A stretch of DNA of 64,000 nucleotides from an uncultured Bacteroidota bacterium (GTDB taxonomy: Bacteria; Bacteroidota; Bacteroidia; Flavobacteriales; Flavobacteriaceae): the NCBI GenBank assembly GCA_902566635.1, contig CACFJP010000004.1:26266-90265 (forward strand), in the 5' to 3' direction. Under the pieces are notes generated by a model. That model made no database searches and was not told where the DNA came from. It saw only the letters and a program-made list of their open reading frames with translations. Shown here piece after piece: positions 48,460-59,152 of this stretch. The position numbers were made by a program, and so were the translations under genes. Each line of letters opens with the position of its first letter. The stretch's first letter is position 1.

Positions 48460-49536
48460 ATGATTGAGCGATTGGCCATAGTGAAACAACGATTCGACGA
48501 AGTCTCGGACCTTATTATACAGCCCGAGGTCATTGCTGATCAAAAGCGATACATTGCACTCAATCGTGAATACAAGGATCTAAGTGCCCTGATGGAAAAG
48601 CGAAAGCATTACCTCAAGCTGAGCCAACGACTAAAAGAGGCTGAAGAGATCATTTCTGATGGCTCAGACCCAGAGATGTCTGATATGGCAAAAGAGGAGT
48701 TGGAAGAAGTCAAATCCAAACTTCCTGCTCTAGAAGAAACCATTCGCTTTATGCTAATTCCTAAAGACCCTGAGGATGCCAAAAACGTTGTAATGGAACT
48801 TCGTGCAGGTACAGGTGGTGATGAAGCTTCCATTTTTGCTGGTGACCTTTATCGTATGTACACAAAATACTGCGAGAGGAAGGGGTGGAAAGTCAGTATT
48901 GTTGATCTTAGTGAAGGCACAGCAGGTGGATTCAAAGAAATCATAATCGAAGTGTCAGGGACAGAAGTTTATGGAACCATGAAATTTGAGTCTGGTGTTC
49001 ATCGTGTGCAACGTGTTCCCCAAACCGAAACCCAAGGTCGTGTTCATACTTCTGCTGCCACAGTCATGGTTTTGCCAGAAGCAGAGGAGTTTGACATTGA
49101 AATTGATATGAATGAGGTACGACTTGACTTGTTTTGTTCATCTGGACCAGGAGGGCAGTCGGTCAATACCACCTATTCTGCAGTTCGCCTTACCCATATT
49201 CCAACAGGAATAGTAGCCCAATGTCAAGATCAAAAATCGCAACATAAGAACAAAGAAAAAGCTCTAAAAGTTCTTCGATCTCGTTTGTATGAACTCGAGC
49301 TGAGTAAAAAGTTAGAAGAAGATTCTGCTAAGCGAAGTGCCATGGTATCATCTGGGGATCGCTCTGCAAAAATACGTACCTATAATTATCCACAGGGTCG
49401 TGTGACCGATCATCGAATAGGTCTCACTCTATATGACTTACAAAATATCATCAATGGAGACCTCGATAAGCTCGTGGACGAAATACAAATGCATTATAAT
49501 ACTGAAAAACTTAAAGTTTCTGGCGAGTTGATATGA
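48460..49536 (+). CDS. prfA: Peptide chain release factor 1
   Basis: GGQ motif '[26 protein letters not shown]', '[22 protein letters not shown]'. Confidence 0.97.
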   Translation: MIERLAIVKQRFDEVSDLIIQPEVIADQKRYIALNREYKDLSALMEKRKHYLKLSQRLKEAEEIISDGSDPEMSDMAKEELEEVKSKLPALEETIRFMLIPKDPEDAKNVVMELRAGTGGDEASIFAGDLYRMYTKYCERKGWKVSIVDLSEGTAGGFKEIIIEVSGTEVYGTMKFESGVHRVQRVPQTETQGRVHTSAATVMVLPEAEEFDIEIDMNEVRLDLFCSSGPGGQSVNTTYSAVRLTHIPTGIVAQCQDQKSQHKNKEKALKVLRSRLYELELSKKLEEDSAKRSAMVSSGDRSAKIRTYNYPQGRVTDHRIGLTLYDLQNIINGDLDKLVDEIQMHYNTEKLKVSGELI

Positions 49537-50342
49537 CAATCCAATCATTAACTGAACAAATTAGAAAAAAATCGTCATTCTTATGCGTGGGGTTGGATTC
49601 TGATAAATCTAAATTGCCCTCATGCGTCAGCCAACAGCTAGAAGCCCAGTTTGTATTTAACAAACAAATCATTGATGCAACGCATGATTTGGCAGTTGCT
49701 TATAAAATTAACACTGCCTTTTATGAGTCTGATGGTTCTGAAGGCTTTCAAGCACTTGAAAAAACAGTTCAGTATCTTAAAGAAATGTATCCAGACCATT
49801 TTACGATTGCAGATGCCAAGCGTGGAGATATAGGTAACACTTCTACCCATTATGCAAAAGCATTCTTTGAAAAGCTTCCATTTGATTCAGTTACTGTAGC
49901 TCCTTATATGGGTAGAGACTCCATAGAGCCATTTTTACAGTTTGAGGGTAAATATGCTATTTTATTGGTACTGACTTCAAATCAGGGTGCCTATGATTTT
50001 CAGACTTTAAACACCGTCGATCAATCCCTTTATGAAACAATTATCGCTACGAGTCGTACATGGAGGGGATCAGAGCGGTTGATGTATGTTCTTGGCGCAA
50101 CAAAATCAGAGCACTTATCAACTGTACGTGCATTAGCACCAAAGTCTTTCTTTTTGGTTCCAGGTATCGGAGCGCAGGGGGGAGACTTAGCATCTGTATT
50201 TCATGCAGCAGCAAATGAGGATGTTGGATTGTTGGTCAATTCCTCAAGAAGTATCATTTTTGCATCGAGTGGTGATGACTATGCAGATGCAGCTAGAACG
50301 GCTGCAATGGATTTGCAACATAAGATGAAAAAACTGCTTTAA
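49533..50342 (+). CDS. pyrF: Orotidine-5'-phosphate decarboxylase
   Basis: 'LCVGLDSD', '[13 protein letters not shown]', '[11 protein letters not shown]'; 4-bp overlap with prfA. Confidence 0.96.
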   Translation: MTIQSLTEQIRKKSSFLCVGLDSDKSKLPSCVSQQLEAQFVFNKQIIDATHDLAVAYKINTAFYESDGSEGFQALEKTVQYLKEMYPDHFTIADAKRGDIGNTSTHYAKAFFEKLPFDSVTVAPYMGRDSIEPFLQFEGKYAILLVLTSNQGAYDFQTLNTVDQSLYETIIATSRTWRGSERLMYVLGATKSEHLSTVRALAPKSFFLVPGIGAQGGDLASVFHAAANEDVGLLVNSSRSIIFASSGDDYADAARTAAMDLQHKMKKLL

Positions 50343-51127
50343 TGCTTCATTATTCTACTTATTTACATCCTACGTCCAAAGCCTGGGTCACTTTTGTGCA
50401 TGGGGCAGGGGGGAGCTCGTCTATTTGGTTTAAGCAGTTACGAGAGTTTTCAAAACATTTCAATGTATTATTGCTCGATCTAAGAGGGCATGGAAAATCC
50501 AGAATGCAGTTTTCAAATGTTTTTAAAAAGAAATACACTTTTGATGTACTGGCAGAAGATATTATTGCTGTTTTGGATAAAGAACAAATCAAGAATTCTC
50601 ATTTTGTGGGGATTTCTTTAGGCACAATATTAATTCGTCAAATAGGTGAAATGTACCCCAAGCGTGTGCAAAGTATGGTGATGGCTGGTGCGATTATGAA
50701 GCTTAATGTACGTTCACAGATTTTGATGTATTTTGGGAATATCTGTAAGTCCATCATTCCTTATTTATGGCTATATCGCTTATTTGCTTACATAATAATG
50801 CCTAAAAAGAACCACAAAGAATCGAGATTATTATTTGTTGGGGAGGCCAAAAAACTTTATAAGAAAGAATTTTTGCGTTGGTACAGGCTAACTGCCGAGC
50901 TCAATCCATTATTACAATTGTTCCGTCAAGTAGATATTAAAATTCCTACTTTGTATTTGATGGGAGATGAAGACTATATGTTTCTCCCAAGTATTAAAAA
51001 ACTTGCAGTTGATCACAGTTCTGCTAAGCTTTTAATAGTTTCCCAATCAGGCCATGTTGTTAACGTTGACCAACCTGAAAAATTCAATAACAGTTCAATA
51101 GAATTTATAAGAAAAATTGAAAATTAG
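50342..51127 (+). CDS. Alpha/beta hydrolase
   Basis: 'WVTFVHGAGGSSSIW', 'LLLDLRGHGKS', 'FVGISLGTILIRQIG', C-terminal 'SGHVVNVDQPEKFN'. Confidence 0.88.
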   Translation: MLHYSTYLHPTSKAWVTFVHGAGGSSSIWFKQLREFSKHFNVLLLDLRGHGKSRMQFSNVFKKKYTFDVLAEDIIAVLDKEQIKNSHFVGISLGTILIRQIGEMYPKRVQSMVMAGAIMKLNVRSQILMYFGNICKSIIPYLWLYRLFAYIIMPKKNHKESRLLFVGEAKKLYKKEFLRWYRLTAELNPLLQLFRQVDIKIPTLYLMGDEDYMFLPSIKKLAVDHSSAKLLIVSQSGHVVNVDQPEKFNNSSIEFIRKIEN

Positions 51128-51978
51128 GAAAACACAATTGTTTTATTTCTGTAAACCATAACTTTGTGAGAGATATGATTTTTGACTGCTCTAGAAAGTA
51201 CAATTTTTTCCAAATCCCTTCCTTTCGCTAGGAGTTGACTAATACTATGGGTGTGAGATACATGAACTACATCCTGCTCAATTATAGGACCAGCGTCTAA
51301 ATCCTCTGTTACATAATGACTAGTGGCTCCTATTATTTTTACTCCGCGCTCAAAAGCAGAGTGATATGGTTTTGCACCTGGAAAAGCTGGAAGAAAAGAG
51401 TGATGAATATTTATTATGTTATTAGGGTACTTGTCAATGAGATTTGATGATAAAATCTGCATATAACGTGCAAGCACAATAAATGAGACATTGTTACTCA
51501 TGAGCAATTCAAGCTGTTGTTTTTCAGCTTTTGCTTTAGTCTCTTCATTAAAAGGGATATGGTAAAATGGGATGCCAAATGATTCTGCTATCGACCGCAA
51601 ATCGGAGTGGTTACTCAAAATAAATGGAATTTCAACTTTAAGTTCACCAGATCTAAATCGACCTAAAAGGTCATATAGGCAGTGGTCATATTTGGATACA
51701 AACAAGGCCATTCTTGGTTTTTTCTTTTGGTGGTAGAGTGACCATGTCATTTCATACTTTGTGGCAGGGCTATCGGCAAAGGCCTGTTGGAATTGTTCAA
51801 TGGCTTTCAAATCTCCATTAAACTCACTTTCAAGCCGCATAAAAAATGCCTTATTCTCTCTGTCAACGTATTGATCTATATATAGAATATTCCCATTATA
51901 ACGATAGATAAACTGTGTAACTTCAGCAATGATTCCCTTTTGATCCGGGCACTGTATTATAAGGGTTATTGAAATCAT
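51124..51978 (-). CDS. purU: Formyltetrahydrofolate deformylase
   Basis: N-terminal ACT domain 'CPDQKGIIAEVTQFIYRYNGNILYIDQYVD', 'NIHHSFLPAFPGAKPYHSAFERGVKIIGATSHYVTEDLDAGPIIEQD'. Confidence 0.96.
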   Translation of the reverse strand: MISITLIIQCPDQKGIIAEVTQFIYRYNGNILYIDQYVDRENKAFFMRLESEFNGDLKAIEQFQQAFADSPATKYEMTWSLYHQKKKPRMALFVSKYDHCLYDLLGRFRSGELKVEIPFILSNHSDLRSIAESFGIPFYHIPFNEETKAKAEKQQLELLMSNNVSFIVLARYMQILSSNLIDKYPNNIINIHHSFLPAFPGAKPYHSAFERGVKIIGATSHYVTEDLDAGPIIEQDVVHVSHTHSISQLLAKGRDLEKIVLSRAVKNHISHKVMVYRNKTIVFS

Positions 51979-52010
51979 GTTTTTACAAATTTAAACAATA
52001 GAGTGGGTAT

Positions 52011-52037
52011 AAAAAAATCCCGCTGTTAAGCGGGATT
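52011..52037 (-). terminator. Rho-independent terminator of the amt transcript
   Basis: Minus strand AATCCCGCTTAACAGCGGGATT followed by TTTTT. Confidence 0.85.
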
Positions 52038-52083
52038 CCTTCCAAAGAACTAAACTATAACCTAATTAAAGTTGGTTTAGATA

Positions 52084-53313
52084 TTAGCCAGCATAAGCAG
52101 CCATGCCATGCTCAACTCCATCTAGACCAGCAATTTCGTCTTCTTTGGAGACACGCATACCTCCAAAAACAGCGGTTGTTATAAAACCGATTATTGTGCA
52201 TGAGACAACACAGAACGCACCAGCAATTCCAACACATGCTAATTGAACCATAAATTGGTCAAAACCAGCTAAATCACCAAAAACACCAACGGCAAGTGTA
52301 CCCCAAATACCAGCAAATAAGTGAACCGCGATGGCACCAACTGGGTCATCAAGCTTTTGCTTGTCCATAAAGGCAATAGCTCCAACTACCACTGCTCCAC
52401 CAATGCCACCTACAAATATTGAATCCCAAATGGACATTTGGTCAGCACCGGCTGTAATAGCAACAAGACCTCCTAATATACCATTCATAAACATTGTTAC
52501 ATCGTAATTTTTATATGCAAATGCAGCAAGAACGAACGCAACAATTCCGCCAGTGGCAGCAGCTATTGAAGTTGTAACTAAAACATATGAAGTAAGAGCA
52601 GGATCTGCTGATAGAACAGAACCACCGTTAAATCCAAACCATCCAAGCCAAAGTATAAGTACGCCCGCAGCAGATAATGGCAAGTTGTGACCTGGTATGG
52701 CATTAGGCTTACCGTCCGAACCAAATCTTCCAACTCTAGCACCTAGAAAAATTATCGCTACTAGGGCTGCCCATCCACCAACCGAGTGAACCAATGTGGA
52801 ACCTGCAAAATCATAAAAACCTACATCTTCAGTAAAAGTACTAAATTTTCCACCGCCCCATTGCCATGAACCAACAATAGGATAAACAAAAACCAAAAGT
52901 AAAAATGCGTACAACATGAACGCACCCAATTTGATTCTTTCAGCTACAGCTCCTGAAACTATCGTAGCGGCAGTAGCTGCAAACATTCCTTGAAATAAGA
53001 AATCCGTCCAGTAGGTGTATCCACCATCTGCGTAGGTTAGTTGATCGTAATCAACTCCAGGGTCTAAACCTGCCCCAGCAAATCCTAACCAACCATCAAT
53101 TATTCCAAAATCTCCAGGGTACATCAGGTTAAAACCACCCGCAGCGTATACTAAAAGCCCCATTGTTATTACAAAGAAATTTTTGAATAAGATGTTAACA
53201 GTGTTCTTTTTTTGAGTCATACCACTTTCTAGGAAAGTGAAGCCTAGGTGCATGAAAAAAACCAGGCCTGTACAGATCATCATCCATACGTTATTAGCTG
53301 TTAATAATTCCAT
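52084..53313 (-). CDS. amt: Ammonium transporter
   Basis: 'FMHLGFTFLESGMTQKKNTVNILFKNF', 'DFAGSTLVHSVGGWAALVAIIFLGAR', 'WLGWFGFNGGS'. Confidence 0.96.
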   Translation of the reverse strand: MELLTANNVWMMICTGLVFFMHLGFTFLESGMTQKKNTVNILFKNFFVITMGLLVYAAGGFNLMYPGDFGIIDGWLGFAGAGLDPGVDYDQLTYADGGYTYWTDFLFQGMFAATAATIVSGAVAERIKLGAFMLYAFLLLVFVYPIVGSWQWGGGKFSTFTEDVGFYDFAGSTLVHSVGGWAALVAIIFLGARVGRFGSDGKPNAIPGHNLPLSAAGVLILWLGWFGFNGGSVLSADPALTSYVLVTTSIAAATGGIVAFVLAAFAYKNYDVTMFMNGILGGLVAITAGADQMSIWDSIFVGGIGGAVVVGAIAFMDKQKLDDPVGAIAVHLFAGIWGTLAVGVFGDLAGFDQFMVQLACVGIAGAFCVVSCTIIGFITTAVFGGMRVSKEDEIAGLDGVEHGMAAYAG

Positions 53314-53334
53314 AATTATATAGTTAATGATTTA

Positions 53335-54027
53335 TTAAAAGCTCATACCAACAACCATGAATGCTGCTTCAGCATCAGGATTGTATATAAAGGAACCAAA
53401 CAATGGGAGTGAATAGTCGTCAGTAATTTTGATATCTTTCGATCCACCAAGAGAAACATTGACTAAACCTGAATCTCCACCTGCATAAAATGCACCATCT
53501 CCATCTGATCCGTAACCAATCGCTAGATCCATACCACCGACAGTTGTTCCGGCCTCCACATACAATGCTTCTAAATCAGTGAAATACCCAACAGTTAGTC
53601 CGATTGCACCAAGAGATGCAGATGCAGCAACTTCCATGTCACCATCAAATAGTTCATAGCCAGAATCGGGATAGGCACCAGCACCATAAACTCCATTAGG
53701 ATTGTTAAAGGTATAGTTTGAGATTGTCAGTGCAAATGGACCAAAATCATATGTAGCATATAAATCTAGCTCATATGTTTGACCTGAGGCATGTTCACCT
53801 CCGTCGTCAGATAAAGGAAAGCTACCCCAAACACCAAGTTCTAGGCCGCTTGTGAGTTCTGGAAGTGTAAACCAAGGTTGTACAGCTGGCCCAGTACCAA
53901 ATTGAGTACCTCTCCAAACGTAAGAACTGACAACATCAGCGCCGAAGTCTTGAGCTTTTATTTCTGTTGAAGTAAAAGATAATATTACAACAAAAATCAG
54001 AATGATTGAATTTTTAATTAGTTTCAT
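53335..54027 (-). CDS. Outer membrane protein, TorF-family putative porin-like
   Basis: Signal peptide, 'DVVSSYVWRGTQFGTGPAVQPWFTL', amphipathic beta strands, C-terminal Phe; 21 nt upstream of amt. Confidence 0.7.
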   Translation of the reverse strand: MKLIKNSIILIFVVILSFTSTEIKAQDFGADVVSSYVWRGTQFGTGPAVQPWFTLPELTSGLELGVWGSFPLSDDGGEHASGQTYELDLYATYDFGPFALTISNYTFNNPNGVYGAGAYPDSGYELFDGDMEVAASASLGAIGLTVGYFTDLEALYVEAGTTVGGMDLAIGYGSDGDGAFYAGGDSGLVNVSLGGSKDIKITDDYSLPLFGSFIYNPDAEAAFMVVGMSF

Positions 54028-54270
54028 AATTTTTAATAATTTTTAAATTAATACCCTTCAAAAGTATAGTTTAACACTGCCAACTAGCATAAAAACAACT
54101 GTTTAAATTGAATTTTTATCAAATTATAAATATTAGCTCAATTTTTTTTTGAGTTTAAAAAAAACTTTACCAAAAAATTATCAAGCATATACAATTCAAC
54201 AGGATTTTGTTAATAAAATGCTTAAACATTCCTTTGAAATTTATAGGGGTTCGCAGTAAAAATTATCAAT

Positions 54271-54648
54271 TTAAGTTAGAAACTCTTTAGAAAAGTACAT
54301 TCCAATAAAAACCGAATAGAGGCAAATTGAGTAACTTAACGAAGCATAAATAATCATCTTTAGCAGACCATAATCTTTAAATAATGAAACATTATCAAAA
54401 ACAAATGAAGAAAAAGTTGTCAACCCTCCACAAAATCCAACAATCCAAAATAGTGTATTTATGCTATGCATAGTAGTGTTTCTCATTAATTGATTAGCTA
54501 AAACCCCGATCAACAATGAGCCAATAGCATTTGCCAATAAGGTCGACCAAGGGTAAACCGAATCGGTTTCCTTTAAAATGAGTGTAATCATATATCTGCA
54601 AATGCTTCCCAATCCACCGCCTAAAAAAACACACAACACTTCTTTCAT
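54271..54648 (-). CDS. crcB: Fluoride efflux transporter CrcB
   Basis: 'VFLGGGLGSICRYMI', 'LLANAIGSLLIGVLANQ', 'GFCGGLTTFSSFVFDN'; start trimmed to MKEVLC. Confidence 0.92.
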   Translation of the reverse strand: MKEVLCVFLGGGLGSICRYMITLILKETDSVYPWSTLLANAIGSLLIGVLANQLMRNTTMHSINTLFWIVGFCGGLTTFSSFVFDNVSLFKDYGLLKMIIYASLSYSICLYSVFIGMYFSKEFLT

Positions 54649-54833
54649 AATGAAACACCCCTTTTTAGGAATAATAGTAATGCAATAAACACAAGAAATC
54701 CTACAAGCACCCAAATAGTCCCTTTAAAGTATGTAGGGTTTTTGGCGCGATCTTTTTGATAACTCCATACGGTTGATATGCTAAAAACAATAATGAATAA
54801 TAGTGCAAAAAGAAGCTGTCCCGTGCTAAACAT
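54645..54833 (-). CDS. Small two-TM membrane protein
   Basis: 62 aa with two hydrophobic segments; overlaps the crcB start by 4 bp. Confidence 0.5.
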   Translation of the reverse strand: MFSTGQLLFALLFIIVFSISTVWSYQKDRAKNPTYFKGTIWVLVGFLVFIALLLFLKRGVSL

Positions 54834-54859
54834 TGTTTAATTTTAGACAAAACAAAAAT

Positions 54860-55246
54860 ATGAAGAATAAAATTTCCGCAGTCACTGCATTTCACAAAGC
54901 ATTTCGATTAGGTGTTAACAACACACCCACAACAGATATAGATGAAGATACCATGCGTTTACGTTTTTCGCTAATGGAGGAGGAAAACAAAGAATACTAT
55001 GACGCTATAAAAAACAAGGATTTAATCGAGGTGGCAGACGCTCTGGGAGATATGCTATACATTCTTTGTGGAACAATTATCACGCATGGCATGCAAGATG
55101 TAATTGACGAGGTGTTCGAAGAAATTCAACAAAGCAATATGAGTAAGCTTGGCAATGATGGTAAACCAATCTACAGAAAAGATGGAAAAGTTTTGAAAGG
55201 CCCAAATTACTTTCGGCCAAATATTGCAAAAATTTTAAAAAAATAG
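54860..55246 (+). CDS. MazG-like / phosphoribosyl-ATP pyrophosphohydrolase-like NTP pyrophosphatase
   Basis: 'RFSLMEEENKEYYDAIKNKDLIEVADALGDMLYILCGTIITHGM' (EExxE...ExxD metal-binding helices). Confidence 0.8.
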   Translation: MKNKISAVTAFHKAFRLGVNNTPTTDIDEDTMRLRFSLMEEENKEYYDAIKNKDLIEVADALGDMLYILCGTIITHGMQDVIDEVFEEIQQSNMSKLGNDGKPIYRKDGKVLKGPNYFRPNIAKILKK

Positions 55247-55247
55247 A

Positions 55248-56294
55248 TTAAACCTTCACGCGCCACCCATAAGGATCGTGAGTTAGATTATATTGTATAG
55301 AAGTCAAATCTGTTTTCAAAGCCAATGACAATGCGTCATTAGGTGTTCCCACGTAATAATCTTTTCCTTTATAACCAAAGCCATGGATTGGCAAAACAAC
55401 AACTGCTGTTCCACTTCCAAAAATTTCTCGCAAGGTCTTGTCTTCAGCAGCCTCGATCAATTCGGAAACAGTCAATTGGCGCGTTTCGACCTCTATGCCT
55501 CGATCTTTTGCTAGTTTAATCACACTTTTTCGTGTAACGCCATCCAAAATACTATCTGAAGTGGGTGCAGTAATCAGCTTATCTCCAATATAAAAAAATA
55601 GGTTCATCGTTCCAGCTTCTTCTATATATTCATGTGTTGCTGCGTCAGTCCAAATGATTTGTTGATACCCCTCATCCATCGCCAGCTTGGTTGGATAAAA
55701 CTGACCAGCATAATTTCCAGCTGCTTTGGCATAACCAGTGCCTCCCTTTGCCGCACGACTAAACTGATCAGCAATTTTAACACGCACTTCACTGTGGTTG
55801 TAATAGCTTGAAACAGGTGTGCAGATAATCAATAAACGATAGTGTTTGGCAGGGGATGCTTGTACGCATGGCTCACTTGCAAATACAAAGGGTCTGACGT
55901 ATAGTGAATTGCCTGTACCAGGCTGAACCCAATCTCTTTCTAAATCGATGAGTTTGTGTAAACCCTCAATAAATAATTTTTCTGGAAACTGTGGAATCGC
56001 CAAACGTTCGGCAGATTTGTTTAGACGTTTGATGTTTTGATCAGGGCGAAACAAAAACACATCTCCCTTGTCATCTTTGTAAGCTTTCATACCTTCAAAG
56101 ATTGCTTGTCCATAGTGCAATGCACTCGTAGAAGGGTCGAGCTGCAGTGGTGCATAGGGAACAATTTCAGGTTCTCCCCAACTGCGATTCGCATAATCGC
56201 AAACAAACATGTGATCAGAAAAGGTTGACCCAAAGTCCAAATTTTCGAAATCAACAGTACCAAGTTTTGATTTTTCGATCTGGCGTATGTTCAT
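55248..56294 (-). CDS. ilvE: Branched-chain amino acid aminotransferase
   Basis: 'LHYGQAIFEGMKAYKDDKGDVFLFRPDQNIKRLNKSAERLAIPQ', 'YIEEAGTMNLFF', 'ILDGVTRKSVIKLAKDRGI', 'EIFGSGTAVVVLPI'. Confidence 0.96.
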   Translation of the reverse strand: MNIRQIEKSKLGTVDFENLDFGSTFSDHMFVCDYANRSWGEPEIVPYAPLQLDPSTSALHYGQAIFEGMKAYKDDKGDVFLFRPDQNIKRLNKSAERLAIPQFPEKLFIEGLHKLIDLERDWVQPGTGNSLYVRPFVFASEPCVQASPAKHYRLLIICTPVSSYYNHSEVRVKIADQFSRAAKGGTGYAKAAGNYAGQFYPTKLAMDEGYQQIIWTDAATHEYIEEAGTMNLFFYIGDKLITAPTSDSILDGVTRKSVIKLAKDRGIEVETRQLTVSELIEAAEDKTLREIFGSGTAVVVLPIHGFGYKGKDYYVGTPNDALSLALKTDLTSIQYNLTHDPYGWRVKV

Positions 56295-56372
56295 TGTTTA
56301 ATGATTTGCTAACAAAATTACGAAAAGTTGTACATTGAAAATCATTGCTATTTAATTTTGTAAAAAAAAAAT

Positions 56373-57284
56373 ATGAGGATTCTTGTTACTGGTGCTTCAG
56401 GTTTAATTGGTACTCAGCTATGCAAACATTTATTGTCAAAAGGGCACTCACTTCACATTTTAACGACAAGATCCCCATGGCAAGTTGAGAACGAAAAAAC
56501 ACAAATTTTCAAATGGGATCCCCAAAATAATGATATCGATGATAGAGCCTTGGTAGGTGTTGAAGCTGTTATTAACCTTGCAGGTGCTAAAATCAATCAA
56601 CGCTGGACAACAAAAAGCAAGGCAGCAATTTTAAAGAGTCGTACAGAATCTACTAGACTGCTGTTTGATATTATTCAAAAAACCCAACATAAAGTACATG
56701 TCATCAATGCCTCAGCCATAGGGATATACAGAAGTAACTTCAATAAGCAATACACTGAAACAGACAAAGTCTTTTCTGATGCTTTTGATGGTGTTGTTGT
56801 TCGTCAATGGGAAGAGGAAGCCAAACAGTTCGAAAAACTGTCTTGTCACACAACCATATTGCGCATTGGTTTGGTGCTTTCCAACGCTGGAGGTGTATTT
56901 ATTCCATTGTCAACACCCTCTAGATGGGGTTTTGGCGCATGGTTTGGAAATGGTCAACAATGGCAATCATGGATTCATATTGATGATTTGGTTGGTGTGA
57001 TTGTTCACTGTTTGAAGTATCAATTGATAGGTTATGTGAACGCCACTGCACCCAACCCTGTTCGACAAAAAGATCTGATTCGGACAATAGCTAAGGTAGC
57101 AGGTGCGCCACAGTTTTTACCTGGATTACCAAAAGTTGTGTTGTCCTTTTTTTTGGGAGAAATGCACAAATTGGTGTTTGATAGTATTCATGCAAAACCA
57201 CAAAAGCTATTGGATAGTCGTTATCAGTACAAATTTTCTGACATCAAATCTTGTGTTACAGATTTGATTCAAAAGAAAAAATGA
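56373..57284 (+). CDS. TIGR01777-type NAD-dependent epimerase (SDR39U1-like)
   Basis: 'ILVTGASGLIGTQLCKHLLSKGH', 'INLAGAKINQRWT', 'KSRTESTRLL', 'RIGLVLSNAGG'. Confidence 0.92.
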   Translation: MRILVTGASGLIGTQLCKHLLSKGHSLHILTTRSPWQVENEKTQIFKWDPQNNDIDDRALVGVEAVINLAGAKINQRWTTKSKAAILKSRTESTRLLFDIIQKTQHKVHVINASAIGIYRSNFNKQYTETDKVFSDAFDGVVVRQWEEEAKQFEKLSCHTTILRIGLVLSNAGGVFIPLSTPSRWGFGAWFGNGQQWQSWIHIDDLVGVIVHCLKYQLIGYVNATAPNPVRQKDLIRTIAKVAGAPQFLPGLPKVVLSFFLGEMHKLVFDSIHAKPQKLLDSRYQYKFSDIKSCVTDLIQKKK

Positions 57285-57353
57285 ATTGGTGTCAAATTGG
57301 CAGAAGTCTGCTTTTGGCGTTACTTTTGCCAATCCTTAATTTAAAATTTAATA

Positions 57354-57875
57354 ATGGCTAAAAGCAATTCTGATAAAGACAAAAAAAGTACTGCCAAAAA
57401 GAAAAAAAACCAGGATAGTCTACAAGTCAAAATCGATGAATTAAGTTCGAGTGTTGAGAAAGAGAAAAATCAGTTTTTACGATTGTTTGCGGAGTTTGAA
57501 AACTATAAAAAGCGGACTTCCAAAGAACGTTTGGAGCTTTTCAAAACAGCTTCACAAGACCTTGTTACTGCACTGTTACCTGTTCTTGACGACTTTGAAA
57601 GAGCCTTAGCTGAAATAAAAAAATCTGAAAGGAATGATCAATTGCAAGGGATTGAATTGATTTACAATAAACTCTTTGACACCTTACAAAATCAAGGTTT
57701 GACTAAATTGGAAGTCAACGAGGGAGATGGTTTTGATGCAGAATTGCATGAGGCAATCACCCAAATACCAGCACCTAAAGAAAAGCTAAAAGGAAAGGTT
57801 ATCGATGTGGTTGGGACAGGATATAAACTCGGTGAAAAAATTATTCGCTACCCTAAAGTAGTCGTCGGAAATTAA
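57354..57875 (+). CDS. grpE: Nucleotide exchange factor GrpE
   Basis: '[43 protein letters not shown]', '[21 protein letters not shown]'. Confidence 0.96.
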   Translation: MAKSNSDKDKKSTAKKKKNQDSLQVKIDELSSSVEKEKNQFLRLFAEFENYKKRTSKERLELFKTASQDLVTALLPVLDDFERALAEIKKSERNDQLQGIELIYNKLFDTLQNQGLTKLEVNEGDGFDAELHEAITQIPAPKEKLKGKVIDVVGTGYKLGEKIIRYPKVVVGN

Positions 57876-57891
57876 TGTAAATGGCAATCTT

Positions 57892-59001
57892 ATGAAAGAA
57901 GATTATTACAAAATACTAGGGGTTTCTAAGTCGGCTTCAGCAAGCGAAATCAAAAAAGCATATCGCAAAAAAGCTCTTCAATACCACCCAGACAAAAACC
58001 CTGGTGATGCCAACGCTGAACAACAATTTAAGAATGCAGCAGAGGCTTATGAAATTCTCAGTGATCAACAAAAACGACAGCAATACGATCAATTTGGTCA
58101 TGCTGCTTTTGAAGGGGGTCAAGGCTTTGGTAGCGGCGGTATGAACATGGAAGATATTTTCAGTCAATTTGGAGATATTTTTGGCAGTGCTTTTGGTGGT
58201 GGGTTTGGCGGCTTTAGTAGTGCTGGCAGAAGAACATCCAAAGGGACAAATCTTCGTGTACGAGTAAAGTTAACACTAGAAGAACTTGTCTTGGGTGTTG
58301 AAAAGAAAATTAAAGTTAAGCGGAAAGTACAAGCTCCTGAAGCAAGGTTCTCTTCTTGTGGAACTTGTGGTGGTTCTGGGCAAGTGATGCGAGTCACAAA
58401 TACTGTTTTAGGTCGGATGCAAACGGCATCCACATGTCCTACTTGTGGGGGTTCTGGGCAGACGCTAGTCAATCGGCCACCTGGTTCAGACGCAAACGGA
58501 CTCATTACCAAAGAAGAGTTAGTGTCAGTCAATATCCCCGCAGGTGTGGAGGATGGCATGCAACTCAAAATGTCTGAAAAAGGGAATGATGCGCCTGGCA
58601 ATGGTATTTCAGGCGATTTAATAATTTTGATACAGGTACAACCACATAAATCACTCAGTCGAGAAGGAGATAATCTTCATATGAATCTATATGTCAGTTT
58701 ACCTGAAGCTATATTGGGAGCTTCCAAAGAAATTGAAACTGTTCAAGGGCCAGTTCGCATTCGATTGGAAGCTGGGATACAGTCTGGAAAAATTTTACGT
58801 CTAAAAGGTAAAGGAATTCCAAGTCTAAATGGCTATGGAAAAGGAGACCTGCTCGTTCATGTCAATGTTTGGACACCACAACACTTGTCAAAGGAACAAA
58901 AGGAATTTTTTGAATCTATGCGTGATGATGAACACTTTGTTCCTGAACCAAAAAAAGGAGATAAATCATTTTTTGACAGAGTAAAAGATATGTTTTCTTA
59001 A
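57892..59001 (+). CDS. dnaJ: Chaperone DnaJ (reduced zinc-finger form)
   Basis: J domain '[34 protein letters not shown]', G/F region, only two CxxCxGxG repeats 'CGTCGGSG' and 'CPTCGGSG'. Confidence 0.96.
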   Translation: MKEDYYKILGVSKSASASEIKKAYRKKALQYHPDKNPGDANAEQQFKNAAEAYEILSDQQKRQQYDQFGHAAFEGGQGFGSGGMNMEDIFSQFGDIFGSAFGGGFGGFSSAGRRTSKGTNLRVRVKLTLEELVLGVEKKIKVKRKVQAPEARFSSCGTCGGSGQVMRVTNTVLGRMQTASTCPTCGGSGQTLVNRPPGSDANGLITKEELVSVNIPAGVEDGMQLKMSEKGNDAPGNGISGDLIILIQVQPHKSLSREGDNLHMNLYVSLPEAILGASKEIETVQGPVRIRLEAGIQSGKILRLKGKGIPSLNGYGKGDLLVHVNVWTPQHLSKEQKEFFESMRDDEHFVPEPKKGDKSFFDRVKDMFS

Positions 59002-59091
59002 AAAAAAATCGATCGAAATAAAATTTGTATTATATTTGAACCAACGATAGATTATTCTATAGTTAATTTTTCTTTTTCATAGCAATTTTTT

Positions 59092-59128
59092 CCCATCCTT
59101 GATTTTTATCAAGGGTGGGTTTTATTTT
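59092..59128 (+). terminator. Rho-independent terminator after grpE-dnaJ
   Basis: CCCATCCTTGAT-tttt-ATCAAGGGTGGG followed by TTTTATTTT. Confidence 0.85.
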
Positions 59129-59152
59129 ATAATCATTTTGTACATTAGATGA

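Noticed and set aside
54028-54270. Possible fluoride riboswitch associated with crcB
   Set aside because: This segment is downstream of crcB, and no recognisable fluoride riboswitch pseudoknot was seen upstream of the operon.
58164-58601. 145-aa minus-strand ORF inside dnaJ
   Set aside because: Antisense shadow ORF created by dnaJ codon bias in the G/F and zinc region.
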